Below are positions 36,849 to 46,099 of a stretch of DNA of 64,000 bases, one piece after another (the first letter of the stretch is position 1; the number at the start of each line of letters is the position of its first letter). The position numbers and the translations under genes were made by a program. The DNA comes from Sphingobium sp. CCH11-B1 (lineage in GTDB: Bacteria > Pseudomonadota > Alphaproteobacteria > Sphingomonadales > Sphingomonadaceae), in assembly GCF_001556865.1 (NCBI RefSeq), contig NZ_LSJY01000028.1, positions 1 to 64,000 on the forward strand. The letters run 5' to 3'. The notes beneath the pieces were generated by a model. That model searched no databases, was not told the DNA's origin, and worked only from the letters and a program-made list of their open reading frames with translations.

Positions 36849-38330
36849 TCACCAGCTGACGGCGATATATTTGGCCTCGCAATATTCCAGCAGCCCGTGG
36901 TGCGACCCTTCGCGGCCCAGCCCGCTCTGCTTGACGCCGCCGAACGGCGCCGCCGCGTCAGAAACGAGGCCGCGATTGATGGCGACCATTCCCGCCTCGA
37001 TCTGCTCGGCCATTTGCAGCCCTCGCTTGAGGTCGTTGGTATACACATAGGCAGCCAGACCATATTCGGTCGCGTTGGCGAGCGAGACAGCCTCTTGCGG
37101 GTCGTCGAAGGGGATCACCGCCGCGACCGGCCCGAAAACTTCGGTGCTCAATATCTCGGACCCCGGCTGGACATTGGCCAGAACCGAGGGCGGATAGAAG
37201 AAACCGGCACCGGCCGGTGCCCGCCCGCCCAGCTTTATTTCCGCCCCGCGACTGACCGCATCGGCGACCAGATGTTCGATCTTGTCAATAGCCGCCCGGT
37301 TGATCATCGCGCCGCATTGGGTCGCGCCTTCCAGGCCCGGCCCCATCTTCATCGCGCTCATATGGTCCACCAGCTTGGCGACAAAGGCGTCGTGGATGCC
37401 GCGCTGGACATAGAAGCGGTTCGCCGCCGTGCAAGCCTCGCCCGCGTTGCGCATCTTGGCGACAAGAGCGCCTTCGATCGCCTCGTCCAGGTCCGCGTCG
37501 TCCAGCACCAGGAACGGCGCGTTACCGCCAAGCTCCATGGACGAGCTTATGACCTGGTCGGCCGCCTGGCGCAAAAGGATGCGACCCACCTCGGTCGATC
37601 CGGTGAAGGACAATTTGCGGACCCTGGGGTCGTGCAGGATGTCGCCGCAAACCGGCCCCGGATCGCTTGTGTTGATGACGTTCACGACGCCGGCCGGCAC
37701 GCCCGCCCGACGCATGATCTCGGCCACGGCCAGCGCGGTCAGCGGCGTTTCCTCGGCAGGCTTCAGGATGCAGGTGCAACCTGCCGCGAGCGCGGGCGCG
37801 ATCTTGCGGGTCGCCATGGCAGCCGGGAAGTTCCACGGCGTGATCAGCAGCGCGATACCGATCGGCTGATATTGCACCATGATGCGATTGGCGCCGCCCG
37901 GCGACACGGACAGTTCGCCATTGATGCGCACCGCTTCCTCCGCATACCAGCGGAAGAATTCGGCCGCATAGGCGACCTCGCCGCGCGCATCGGCCAGTGC
38001 CTTGCCGTTTTCGAGCGTGATGAGCTGGGCCAGCCATTCCTGCTCCGCCATCATGGCGTGGAAGCAGGCGAGCAGGATATCGGCGCGCTTGCGCGGCGGC
38101 GTTGCCGCCCACGCTCGCGCCGCAGCGGATGCGGCATCCACGGCGGCAATGCCCTCGGCCGGACTTGCATCGGCTACCGACGTCAGCACCGTTTCGGTGG
38201 CGGGATCGAGGATGTCGATGCGCTTGCCGCTGACGGCCGCCACCCATTGCCCGCCAATCAGAAGATCGGTTGGAATGGCGAATGGGCCGGCATGGCCTTC
38301 AGTGGTTGTGCAGGTGAAGCTGTTCGTCAT
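36849..38330 (-). CDS. NAD(P)-dependent aldehyde dehydrogenase (succinate-semialdehyde-like)
   Basis: 493 residues, the full family length. The general base Glu is in SMELGGNAPFL and the catalytic Cys in NAGEACTAANRFYVQ; the cofactor-binding FTGSTEVG segment is intact. Closest in pattern to succinate-semialdehyde dehydrogenases (GabD), but the substrate here is likely an aldehyde made by the cluster's alcohol dehydrogenases. It lies between the PQQ and Fe-ADH genes in the nine-gene minus-strand run, 21 nt from the Fe-ADH. Confidence 0.9.
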   Translation of the reverse strand: MTNSFTCTTTEGHAGPFAIPTDLLIGGQWVAAVSGKRIDILDPATETVLTSVADASPAEGIAAVDAASAAARAWAATPPRKRADILLACFHAMMAEQEWLAQLITLENGKALADARGEVAYAAEFFRWYAEEAVRINGELSVSPGGANRIMVQYQPIGIALLITPWNFPAAMATRKIAPALAAGCTCILKPAEETPLTALAVAEIMRRAGVPAGVVNVINTSDPGPVCGDILHDPRVRKLSFTGSTEVGRILLRQAADQVISSSMELGGNAPFLVLDDADLDEAIEGALVAKMRNAGEACTAANRFYVQRGIHDAFVAKLVDHMSAMKMGPGLEGATQCGAMINRAAIDKIEHLVADAVSRGAEIKLGGRAPAGAGFFYPPSVLANVQPGSEILSTEVFGPVAAVIPFDDPQEAVSLANATEYGLAAYVYTNDLKRGLQMAEQIEAGMVAINRGLVSDAAAPFGGVKQSGLGREGSHHGLLEYCEAKYIAVSW

Positions 38331-38351
38331 GGCGGACCTTGTGGCAGAGGA

Positions 38352-39587
38352 TCAGACGGCGCGGAGCGCGGCGCGCTCCCCGGAAAATGCGGCCCGGGTG
38401 ATGGCCTGCATCGCGATCAGATCGAGGGGGCGGGGGTTGTTCTTGACCAGCCGGGCGGCGTTCAGCGCATTTTCAGCGACGAAGTCCTGCTGGTCCTCCT
38501 TGAGGCCCAGCGCCGCGAGCGAGCGGGGAATGGCAACCCGGCCGAGGAGATCGGCAACAGCGTCGATGAACGCCTGGGACAGGTCGGCTTCGGGGCTGTC
38601 CGGCAACTGGATCGTCCGAGCGAGTTCAGCGAAAGCGGCGCGGCAAAAGGGCTGGTTATACTGCATCACGAAGGGCAGCAGCGTGGCAACGCCATCGCCG
38701 TGGGCGGTGTGGGTGAGGTTACCGACCGGATATTGGATCGCATGCGCTGCCGCGGTGCCCGCGGTGCCGAAAGCGCAGCCAGCCGCAAGGGACGCAAGCA
38801 TCAGCCCCTCGCGCGCTTCGATGTCGCTGCCGTCGCGATAGGCCCGTTCCAGATAGAGGAAGATATTGGCGATCGCCAGGCGAGCGAAATGGTCCGAAAG
38901 GAGGTTCTTGCCGACAAAGACATGGTCCTGCGTCAACATGGGGTCGGCGGGGCGCGCCAGCGTCGTATAGGCCTCCACCGCATGCGTCAGCGCGTCGGCG
39001 CCCGAACAGGCGGTCAGGGTCGGGGGACAGGTGACGGTCAATTCGGGATCGCAGATCGCGACCAGCGGTATGAGATGCGGGCTGGCGATGCCGATCTTCG
39101 CGCCGCGTTCGTCATCGGACACCACGGCGACGGGCGTCACTTCCGACCCGGTGCCTGCCGTGGTCGGCATCGCGATCAAGGGCGTGACCGGTCCTGGGAC
39201 CGCAAACTCGCCATAATAGGAGCGCAGATCGCCGCCATGAGTCAGCAGGACAGCGACGACCTTTGCCATGTCCATGGAACTGCCGCCGCCAATGCCGATG
39301 ACGACATCGGGCACGAAGCTTCGCACTTCCTCGACACAGGCCTTGATCGGCCCGATCGGAAGGTCAGGGATGGTCCGGTCGAAAACATGGACGTCCATGC
39401 CATGGGTTTTCAGGTCCGCGACCATGGCGTGGAATTCGGGCTGTGCGCCCTGCCGCTCATCCGTGCAGATCAGCGCGCGCTTGCCCAGTTTGCTGGCGAC
39501 CGCGCCCAGCGCATGACGCTGACCCCGCCCGAACAGGACCGATCGCGGCAGGCGAAGCGCGCCGAAAGCATAGGGGGTGTCGCTCAC
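38352..39587 (-). CDS. iron-containing (group III) alcohol dehydrogenase
   Basis: 411 residues. The NAD(P)-binding GGSSMDMAKV motif and metal ligands in GADALTHAVEAY, AHAIQYPVGNLTHTAHGDG are visible. Uses GTG 39587, overlapping the upstream cytochrome stop (GTGA). Family members include maleylacetate reductase, lactaldehyde reductase and hydroxyacid-oxoacid transhydrogenase; I cannot choose among these. As a cytoplasmic enzyme it would act after uptake, either reducing a ketone or oxidising a 4-hydroxy acid to the semialdehyde used by the neighbouring dehydrogenase. Confidence 0.88.
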   Translation of the reverse strand: MSDTPYAFGALRLPRSVLFGRGQRHALGAVASKLGKRALICTDERQGAQPEFHAMVADLKTHGMDVHVFDRTIPDLPIGPIKACVEEVRSFVPDVVIGIGGGSSMDMAKVVAVLLTHGGDLRSYYGEFAVPGPVTPLIAMPTTAGTGSEVTPVAVVSDDERGAKIGIASPHLIPLVAICDPELTVTCPPTLTACSGADALTHAVEAYTTLARPADPMLTQDHVFVGKNLLSDHFARLAIANIFLYLERAYRDGSDIEAREGLMLASLAAGCAFGTAGTAAAHAIQYPVGNLTHTAHGDGVATLLPFVMQYNQPFCRAAFAELARTIQLPDSPEADLSQAFIDAVADLLGRVAIPRSLAALGLKEDQQDFVAENALNAARLVKNNPRPLDLIAMQAITRAAFSGERAALRAV

Positions 39588-39982
39588 TTCTTGTTACCGT
39601 CCGCGCCATATTGCTTCAGATAGGCGATCACATCGGCGCGATCCTGCGGCGATGCCATGCCGGGGAAAATCATTTTCGTGCCGGGCACGAGCTTGGCCGG
39701 CCCCTGCAGCAGCTTGTCGATGCTGGCCTCGTCCCACTTGATGCCCGACGCCTTCATCGCCGGCGAATAGCGGTAGCCCGCCTCGGCACCGGCGGCGCGA
39801 CCGACCACGCCGTTCAGCGCCGGACCGATCGAGCGCGCCGGATTAGGCCCCACCTTGTGACAGGCGGCACACCGGGCGAAAATCTGCTGGCCCTTGGCGG
39901 GATTGCCCTTGGGCGCGGCAGCCAGCGCAGTGCCGGCCAGAGCCACCGCTCCAATCCCTGCGGCGAATATCCAAGTCTTCAC
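39584..39982 (-). CDS. class I cytochrome c (partner of the GMC flavoenzyme)
   Basis: 132 residues from GTG 39982, with AGGAGG upstream. A signal peptide (FAAGIGAVALAGTALA) and haem motif CAACHKVGP; the Met ligand is in IFPGMASPQD. It has the typical layout of c2/c550 proteins (GPALNGVVGR, then YSPAMKASG). It is 40 nt after the GMC oxidoreductase and overlaps the Fe-ADH start. The third dehydrogenase-cytochrome pairing of the cluster. Confidence 0.92.
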   Translation of the reverse strand: MKTWIFAAGIGAVALAGTALAAAPKGNPAKGQQIFARCAACHKVGPNPARSIGPALNGVVGRAAGAEAGYRYSPAMKASGIKWDEASIDKLLQGPAKLVPGTKMIFPGMASPQDRADVIAYLKQYGADGNKK

Positions 39983-40022
39983 TTACCTAAACCTCCTATG
40001 GTGCGCGTCGCGCGCACGATGT

Positions 40023-41795
40023 TCAAACCAGGGCGCCGGGGCGCTTGAGATATTTCTTGGTGATGGCGTCCGCCGCCCAGAATGCGAGGGCTCCGACCGG
40101 GCCCGTGGGATTGCGCCCGGCATTCTGGGGGAACACGCAGGAGCCGAGCACGAACAGGTTCGGCACGTCCCAGGACTGGCAATATTTGTTGAGAGCGCTG
40201 GTCTTGGGATCGTCACCAAACACCACACCGCCGGTATTGTGCGTGGTCTGGTAGAAACCGCTGTTGAAATGGCCGAAGCTGCGCGGCATCCCGGCTCCGC
40301 CTTCCTTGCGGCCAGTGATCTCCTCGGCGATCCGTTGGCAGACAGCGCTGTGGGCCGCCATCAGCTTCTGCTCATTGGGCTGCCAGTCGAAGGTCAGGCG
40401 CAGCATCGGCCGGCCGAACGCGTCCCGGTAAGTGGGGTCGAGATCGAAATAATTCTGCCGATAGCTCATCACCGCGCCCTGATGGCTGACACCGGCGACA
40501 TGATGATAGGCATCGACCATCGCTTTCTTCCATCCCTTGCCCCACCGGGGCTGGCCGGGCATCGTGGGATGATAGGTCAACGGGTCGCCGCTGTTGCTGC
40601 CGATGCTGATGCCACCGCCGCCGATATAGCCCGCCTTGGCGAAGTCATAATTGTCGCCGTTGAAATCGTCGATCCAGCTGCCAAGTGCGCCCGATCCCAT
40701 GAAGGGGTTGGTGAACGTATTGCTGTCCAGCAACAGCCGCGCGCCGCCACCGCCCTGAAAGGCGTAATTGCGGCCGATGACGCCCGTATTGGTCTTGGGA
40801 TCATAAGGCTGGCCGATGCCCGAATGGAGCATCAGGTGGACGTTCCCGGTGACGAAAGCGCCCAGAATGACAAGATCGGCGGGCTGTTCGATCTCACGGC
40901 CGCGTGCATCGACATAGGTGACGCCGGTCGCGCGCTTGCCGTCGGAATCCAGATTGATCTTCACCACCGTGGCATTGGTGCGAAGCTGGAAATTGGGGTT
41001 CTTGCGCGCCAGCGGCAGCATCAGGAAATGCGGGCTGGCCTTGGCATTGGCTTCGCAGCCATAGGCCGTGCAATGGCCGCAATAATGGCACTGGCCAAGC
41101 GCGATCCCATCGGGATTGACATAGTCCTGCGAACAATTGGCCGTTGGGATCGGGAATGGATGATAGCCAAGATTGGCCGTCGCCTTGTCGAACAGCGTCA
41201 TGACATGCGACGCCGTCATAGGCGGCGTGGGATATTCATTCTGGCGGGGCGCTTCGAACGGATTGCCTCCGGCGACCTGGCGCCCCTTTATGTTACCGGC
41301 CTTGCCCGATATGCCGCACACTTTCTCGAACCGGTCATAATAGGGTTCAAGCTCGTCATAGGAGACGGGCCAGTCCTGAAGGTTCATGTCCTGCGGAATA
41401 ATGTTCTTTCCATATTTGCCGATCGTGCCGGAGCGCATCTTGTGCTCCCATTCCGACCAGCGCCAGGTAAGCCCTGACCAGTGCGCGCCCGATCCGCCGA
41501 CATTGGTGCCGGGCCAGTAGAAACCGTGTTGCCGGATCGGCAAGGCCACCTGATCCATGCTGTTCCTGAAGGTGATGGTTTCCTGTGACAGGTCCTGCAC
41601 CATGTGGAGCCGGCGACTATATTTGAGCGCGTCATGCGCCTGGGGGCCCGCGAAATCGGGGACGGTGTCCTGCGGCCGGCCGCGTTCGAACATCACCACC
41701 TTGAGCCCGGTGGGCGCCAGTTCCTTGGCAACGATGCCACCGGTCCAGCCCGACCCGACGATCACGACGTCAACAGGAGGGAGCTTCGTCGCCAT
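40023..41795 (-). CDS. GMC-family flavoprotein dehydrogenase with Cys cluster (gluconate 2-dehydrogenase-like large subunit)
   Basis: 590 residues. FAD-binding VVIVGSGWTGGIVAKE at the N-terminus and HNTGGVVFGDDP with NAGRNPTGPVGAL at the C-terminus, the usual catalytic His/Asn pair. A cysteine-rich segment CHYCGHCTAYGCEANAK (about residues 233-250) resembles the iron-sulfur ligand region of FAD-dependent glucose and gluconate dehydrogenases; cluster binding is inferred. The start overlaps the small-subunit stop (TGATG). Exported as a complex with the Tat-signal small subunit. It oxidises a sugar, sugar acid or polyol. Confidence 0.9.
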   Translation of the reverse strand: MATKLPPVDVVIVGSGWTGGIVAKELAPTGLKVVMFERGRPQDTVPDFAGPQAHDALKYSRRLHMVQDLSQETITFRNSMDQVALPIRQHGFYWPGTNVGGSGAHWSGLTWRWSEWEHKMRSGTIGKYGKNIIPQDMNLQDWPVSYDELEPYYDRFEKVCGISGKAGNIKGRQVAGGNPFEAPRQNEYPTPPMTASHVMTLFDKATANLGYHPFPIPTANCSQDYVNPDGIALGQCHYCGHCTAYGCEANAKASPHFLMLPLARKNPNFQLRTNATVVKINLDSDGKRATGVTYVDARGREIEQPADLVILGAFVTGNVHLMLHSGIGQPYDPKTNTGVIGRNYAFQGGGGARLLLDSNTFTNPFMGSGALGSWIDDFNGDNYDFAKAGYIGGGGISIGSNSGDPLTYHPTMPGQPRWGKGWKKAMVDAYHHVAGVSHQGAVMSYRQNYFDLDPTYRDAFGRPMLRLTFDWQPNEQKLMAAHSAVCQRIAEEITGRKEGGAGMPRSFGHFNSGFYQTTHNTGGVVFGDDPKTSALNKYCQSWDVPNLFVLGSCVFPQNAGRNPTGPVGALAFWAADAITKKYLKRPGALV

Positions 41796-42541
41796 CAACT
41801 AAGATCCTGGATCGAAAGGGGTACGTCGACGCGATACGGACGGTTGCGCCATTCGGCGATCTTGTCCGCGTACATTTCACCCACGCCCGGATAGCCCAGC
41901 ATCTTCCACGACGCTTTTCCGCGGTTGCCGCCATAGATCGGGTCCGCGAAGAAGCCGTCCATCGCCAGCTGGAAGAGCGTGTTGAAAAAGGTGCGGGTCG
42001 GCACGCTCGGCAGCTCGATCTTGCCGGCCTCAAGCATCGTCACAAATGCGATGCGGTCGGCCTCTTCAAGCGTATCGAAGCTGGCCCCGCCCTTGCTGGC
42101 GCGCAGATGATCGTTCACATCGGCGATGCCGACCCGCACGAGCTGGTTGGGGGTCAATTTCAGCTGATAGCCCTGCTCGGGCGTCCCCTCCTGGAACGGC
42201 CCCTGCAGATACATGCGATCGCCATTGCCCCAGCCGCTGTCCAGTTGGCGGTCGATGAAGATGGCGACGCCCAGGTCCGTCCCCTTCGCGCTCAAGTCAT
42301 CCTGCGGGATCAGCGTATCGACAAAGGCTTCGACAAAGGCTGCCTCGTCGGGATTGAGGAAGATATAGCCGGGCGACACCGCGCCATCGGCAGGCTGCGC
42401 CGCATTCGCCGCTGGCATGGCCATCTGGTGCCCGGCATGCGTTTCCTGAGCCGCGGCGGCGAACGGCGCGGCGGCCATGCCGACGCCAAAGCCTGCCAGT
42501 TTCAGCAGGGTGCGCCGATCGGTTTCGGGCTTTTCCGTCAT
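41795..42541 (-). CDS. gluconate 2-dehydrogenase subunit 3 family protein (Tat-exported)
   Basis: 248 residues from ATG 42541, overlapping the MFS stop (ATGA). The N-terminus has a twin-arginine signal (TDRRTLLKLAGFG). The rest carries the subunit 3 pattern LNPDEAAFVEAFVDTLIPQDD, and a later YPGVGEMYADKIAEW. A Met/His-rich linker (HAGHQMAMP) lies after the signal. It helps export and mature the GMC subunit, which has no signal peptide of its own. The stop overlaps the GMC start. Confidence 0.9.
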   Translation of the reverse strand: MTEKPETDRRTLLKLAGFGVGMAAAPFAAAAQETHAGHQMAMPAANAAQPADGAVSPGYIFLNPDEAAFVEAFVDTLIPQDDLSAKGTDLGVAIFIDRQLDSGWGNGDRMYLQGPFQEGTPEQGYQLKLTPNQLVRVGIADVNDHLRASKGGASFDTLEEADRIAFVTMLEAGKIELPSVPTRTFFNTLFQLAMDGFFADPIYGGNRGKASWKMLGYPGVGEMYADKIAEWRNRPYRVDVPLSIQDLS

Positions 42542-43860
42542 GTCCGCTGCTCCTGCCCGTCCCGCAACGTGCGCGAGGCGTCGATGCGCAGGAACAGCCC
42601 CGCTGCGATCAGGCACAGGACGGATAGGACCGCGAACGCCGCGAACCAGCCGCTCATCGTGACGATATAGCCGGTGACCGCCGCAGCGACCGCCGCGCCG
42701 CTGTTGCCCAGCGTGTTCATCACGGCCGAAACGGAGCCGGCATATTCGCCGCCGATGTCGAGCGTGACCGCCCATGATACGCCGACGGTCAGCTCAAGCC
42801 CGAACAGCGCGAAGCAGAAACAGATGATGCTGGCCACATGCCCGTCCATAGCGGCGGCCAGCGGGATCATGACGGCGGCCGTGAGGAAGCCGACAATGGC
42901 GACGCTGCGCCGCGCCATCTTCAACCCCGCGCCGCGCTTCACCAGAAGATCGGATGCCCAGCCACCCAGCAGGTCGCCGATCACGCCGGCCATCAACGGC
43001 ATGCTGGCGAACAGTCCCATCAGCGCGATGTCGAACCCGCGGGCATCGTGCAGATATTTGGGAAACCAGGTCAGGAAGATGTTGATGCAATAGGCATAGC
43101 AAAAATACATCGCCGACAGCACCCAAAGCTGGGAATTCCCTAGCAAATGGCGCCACGGCACGCTCGTCCGGGCGCGCCCTGCGCCAAGAGCGCCTTCGAT
43201 CATCTCCAGTTCGGCTTGGTTGACCGACGCGTGTTCGCGCGGCGTGTCGCGATAATAATAGAACCACAGCGCCGCCCAGGCGACACCGACGAGCGCGAAC
43301 ACCATGAAGGGCATGCGCCAGCCGAACTGCACGATCAGAAGTGCCACGAACACCGGAGTCACCGCCCCCCCGAGGCGCGCGCCCGCATGGGTGACGCCTT
43401 GCGCCCAGCCACGCTCCGACGGCAGCATCCAGCGGGACAGAGAACGCGTGGCGATGGGAAAAGCGCCGGCCTCGCCCATGCCGAACAGGAAGCGGCACAC
43501 CATCATCGATCCAGCCGACCACGTCATCGCTGTCGCCGCCGTGAAGGTCGACCACCACAGCACCACCCCCGTGAGCGCCCGGCGGGGGCCAAAGCGATCG
43601 CCCAGCCAGCCACCGGGGATCTGGAACAGGGCATAGGCGATGGAGAAGGACGCGAATATCCAGCCCATGGTCACGGGCGAGAAGCCATATTCCTCCTCAA
43701 TCACCGGCGCGGCCGTCGCGATGACGACGCGGTCCATATAGGTGATGAGATAGGCCAGCACCGTCAGCCAGAGAACGACGTGGCGCGCCCGGGTTGGGCG
43801 CATAGCCGCTGTCACTGACGCGGCTTGCTGATCGGGCAGTGCCGTTGCCTCTCCGGTCAC
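42538..43860 (-). CDS. MFS transporter, ACS family (second copy)
   Basis: 440 residues with 12 helices. GTG 43860 overlaps the amidohydrolase stop (GTGA). ITYMDRVVIATAAP and GGWLGDRFGPRRAL are ACS-family motifs. Similar in family to the transporter at 26411-27733 but clearly divergent. Embedded in the nine-gene operon, so it probably imports the acid produced by the periplasmic oxidation steps. Confidence 0.88.
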   Translation of the reverse strand: MTGEATALPDQQAASVTAAMRPTRARHVVLWLTVLAYLITYMDRVVIATAAPVIEEEYGFSPVTMGWIFASFSIAYALFQIPGGWLGDRFGPRRALTGVVLWWSTFTAATAMTWSAGSMMVCRFLFGMGEAGAFPIATRSLSRWMLPSERGWAQGVTHAGARLGGAVTPVFVALLIVQFGWRMPFMVFALVGVAWAALWFYYYRDTPREHASVNQAELEMIEGALGAGRARTSVPWRHLLGNSQLWVLSAMYFCYAYCINIFLTWFPKYLHDARGFDIALMGLFASMPLMAGVIGDLLGGWASDLLVKRGAGLKMARRSVAIVGFLTAAVMIPLAAAMDGHVASIICFCFALFGLELTVGVSWAVTLDIGGEYAGSVSAVMNTLGNSGAAVAAAVTGYIVTMSGWFAAFAVLSVLCLIAAGLFLRIDASRTLRDGQEQRT

Positions 43861-45239
43861 GGACGCCCCTCACACGCGGACGCCGCCCGGCCCTTGCAGG
43901 TCTGCCAGATCGTGGGAACCTTTGTCCCGCTGATATAGACCGAACTGATGGCCCGTGTGTTGCGGATGTCCCTGGTCGGGTCGCGGTCCAGCACCAGCAG
44001 GTCGGCCCATTTCCCCGGTGCGACCGTACCAATGTCCTTGGCGCCCATGAATTCGGCATTTGCGCTTGTCGCCGCGGTCAGCGCCTGCATCGGCGTAATG
44101 CCGGCCTTCACCATCAATTCCAGTTCCCAATGCGCGAAATAGCCGGGGAAGCGTGCGGTCGGGCCACTGTCCGTACCCATGCCATAGCGGATGCCGGCCT
44201 TCACCTCGCGCCCGAAATTGTCCGACGCCTGTTTCAGCGCGGCCGCATATTTGGGGAAGTTGGGCGCCGCGCCTAACTTAGCCGCGCGCTCCGGGCTCTT
44301 GAGCTCGGCCAGCACCGCCGGGGTCACGCCACGCGAAAAGAAGGGATCGTCGAGGAAGGGCAGTGTCTTATAGATGAAGGATGCCTCACGGCTTAGCGTC
44401 GCGGCCATCTGCCACACGCCCTTCGCCTTCATCTGGCCAATCAAGGCGTCGTCCACTCCGCGATCGCGCACCGAATGGGCAAAGCCATTCACGCCTTCGC
44501 GCGTCAATTCAGCAGCATTGTCATAATAGAAGATGTGCGCGACCGTCTTCTTGCCGTCCTTGCGCGCCTGATCGATGACGGCGGTGCTGATCGACGGCGG
44601 CATCCGCTCGTCCAGCATGCCGAATTCGTCATCGACCCATAATTTGATGAGGTCCGCGCCCTTGGATGCCTGAGCGTCCACCATCGTGCGCGCTTCATCC
44701 GGTGTCGCCACCGACTGGTCCAGCCCAGGCACGCCTCCATAGCTGCCCTTGAACACGACGCCCTGCCCCACGGTATAGACGCGGGGATTGGATGTCCGCC
44801 CCTTGCGCTGCTGCTGGATGGGGAAGATCAGATCCTGCTCGGTGCCCAGCGCCTGGACGGTCGTCACACCATAAGCGGCATAGGTCTTGAGCTGGTCCTC
44901 GATATTGGCCGTGGTTTGATATTTGAGATCCTGGGTGATGCCGTTGACCAGACCAAGATGGACATGACTGTCGATCAGGCCGGGCATCAAATACTTGCCC
45001 GCCAGTTTTTCAACCTTGGCCCCTGCTGGTGCCTTCAGCTTGCCGACCGGGCCGACCCAACTGATCTTGCCGTCCGTCATGACAAGCGCCTGGTTGGCCA
45101 TGGGCGCGCGACCGGTGCCGTCGATCAGCGTGAAGTCGCGCAACACGAAAGTTTCGGCCAGCGCTGAACCCGACAGGCCTGCCAGCATCGCCGCCGCAAA
45201 GCAGCCTAAAGAAAATCCGGTCTTCCCTGAAACGCGCAT
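43857..45239 (-). CDS. secreted amidohydrolase
   Basis: 460 residues with a signal peptide (FAAAMLAGLSGSALA). Amidohydrolase-family metal motifs: PGLIDSHVHLG, a candidate carboxylated Lys in ADLIKLWVDDE, then VAHIFYYDN, GFAHSVRD and GMGTDSGP, which fit the imidazolonepropionase/prolidase-like group. A periplasmic hydrolase of a cyclic or amide-linked compound is implied, though lactone or ester cleavage is possible. It is the first gene of the nine-gene minus-strand run, with a GntR operator 22 nt before its start. Confidence 0.82.
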   Translation of the reverse strand: MRVSGKTGFSLGCFAAAMLAGLSGSALAETFVLRDFTLIDGTGRAPMANQALVMTDGKISWVGPVGKLKAPAGAKVEKLAGKYLMPGLIDSHVHLGLVNGITQDLKYQTTANIEDQLKTYAAYGVTTVQALGTEQDLIFPIQQQRKGRTSNPRVYTVGQGVVFKGSYGGVPGLDQSVATPDEARTMVDAQASKGADLIKLWVDDEFGMLDERMPPSISTAVIDQARKDGKKTVAHIFYYDNAAELTREGVNGFAHSVRDRGVDDALIGQMKAKGVWQMAATLSREASFIYKTLPFLDDPFFSRGVTPAVLAELKSPERAAKLGAAPNFPKYAAALKQASDNFGREVKAGIRYGMGTDSGPTARFPGYFAHWELELMVKAGITPMQALTAATSANAEFMGAKDIGTVAPGKWADLLVLDRDPTRDIRNTRAISSVYISGTKVPTIWQTCKGRAASACEGRP

Positions 45240-45260
45240 ACCCGTCCTCTCCAGACCTGT

Positions 45261-45277
45261 TTCATATCATATATGAT
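45261..45277. promoter_or_regulatory. GntR operator site 4
   Basis: TTCATATCATATATGAT, 13 of 17 identical to site 1. It is located just upstream of the nine-gene operon (first start 45239). Confidence 0.6.
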
Positions 45278-45352
45278 CCGGCGAGATTGTGGTAAGTGGT
45301 GCCAGCAGGCGCGTCAAGGGCCTTCATCTTGATTTGCGACAGTTCAGCCGCT

Positions 45353-46072
45353 TCAGTCGCGGCGGGTACCAGTCGCGTGATCCATCCGCCGTTGCGAACA
45401 GCTGAGATGGTCGCGAACCGAATGTTCGGCCGCCACAGGATCGTGCGCCAGCAAGGCGGCGATGATGAGCTGATGCTCGCGCGCCGCGATCTCGGGCGCG
45501 TTGGGCTGGGCGCTATGCTGATACAGGGATCGGAAAATCTGGAGATGAGCATGGAGCCGTTCGATCGTTTCCTCGATCAGCCGGTTGCCGCTTCCCTTGG
45601 CTATTAGTCTGTGTAATTGCGCATCCGCTTCGGCGAAGCGAGCGTAAGCCTGCTCGTTTCGCTCCACCACGGCATCCATGTCTGCCTGGATGTTTTGGAG
45701 AATCGAAAGGGTTTCCTCGTCCATATGCTCGGCTGCCCGCGCCGCGGCATAGGGTTCGATCAACAGGCGGAGGGTGTAGAGGTCGTGCACCTCTTCCGGC
45801 GTCATCTGCGGACTGGCGCGATAGCCGACATTGGTCGTCTTATAGACCAGCTTTTCCGCTTCAAGCTGGCTCAAAGCCTCGCGTATCGGGGTTTGGGAGA
45901 TGCCCAGTTGACGCGCGACCGTATCGATTGGAATCCGCTCCCCCGGCGCGATCTTCACCGTCATCAGCATGGACAGGAGATGCTCGTACGCGCGCTCGAC
46001 CAACGTCGGCGCGGTTCGGCCGGGAACCTCCGTGGCAGGGAGAGACTGAGCTATAATCCTGAGTTCTGACAT
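45353..46072 (-). CDS. GntR-family regulator with FCD ligand domain
   Basis: 239 residues. The N-terminal winged helix (DTVARQLGISQTPIREALSQLEAEKLV) is canonical. The C-terminal FCD domain (about residues 90-225) has metal/ligand residues in DAQLHRLIAKGSGNRLIEE and AREHQLIIAALLAHD. FCD regulators usually sense carboxylic acids and release palindromic operators. Site 5 (46100-46116) lies 28 nt before its start, and four more sites precede the other cluster units. It is therefore the likely repressor of the whole 24.9-46 kb cluster. Confidence 0.9.
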   Translation of the reverse strand: MSELRIIAQSLPATEVPGRTAPTLVERAYEHLLSMLMTVKIAPGERIPIDTVARQLGISQTPIREALSQLEAEKLVYKTTNVGYRASPQMTPEEVHDLYTLRLLIEPYAAARAAEHMDEETLSILQNIQADMDAVVERNEQAYARFAEADAQLHRLIAKGSGNRLIEETIERLHAHLQIFRSLYQHSAQPNAPEIAAREHQLIIAALLAHDPVAAEHSVRDHLSCSQRRMDHATGTRRD

Positions 46073-46099
46073 GCTGGCTGCTTAAATGGTAACGAAGGA

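Noticed and set aside
36792..39623. 943-residue ORF opposite the aldehyde and alcohol dehydrogenases
   Set aside because: Composition is Arg/His/Gly-rich, with no family motif; it is a GC-driven shadow of the true minus-strand genes.
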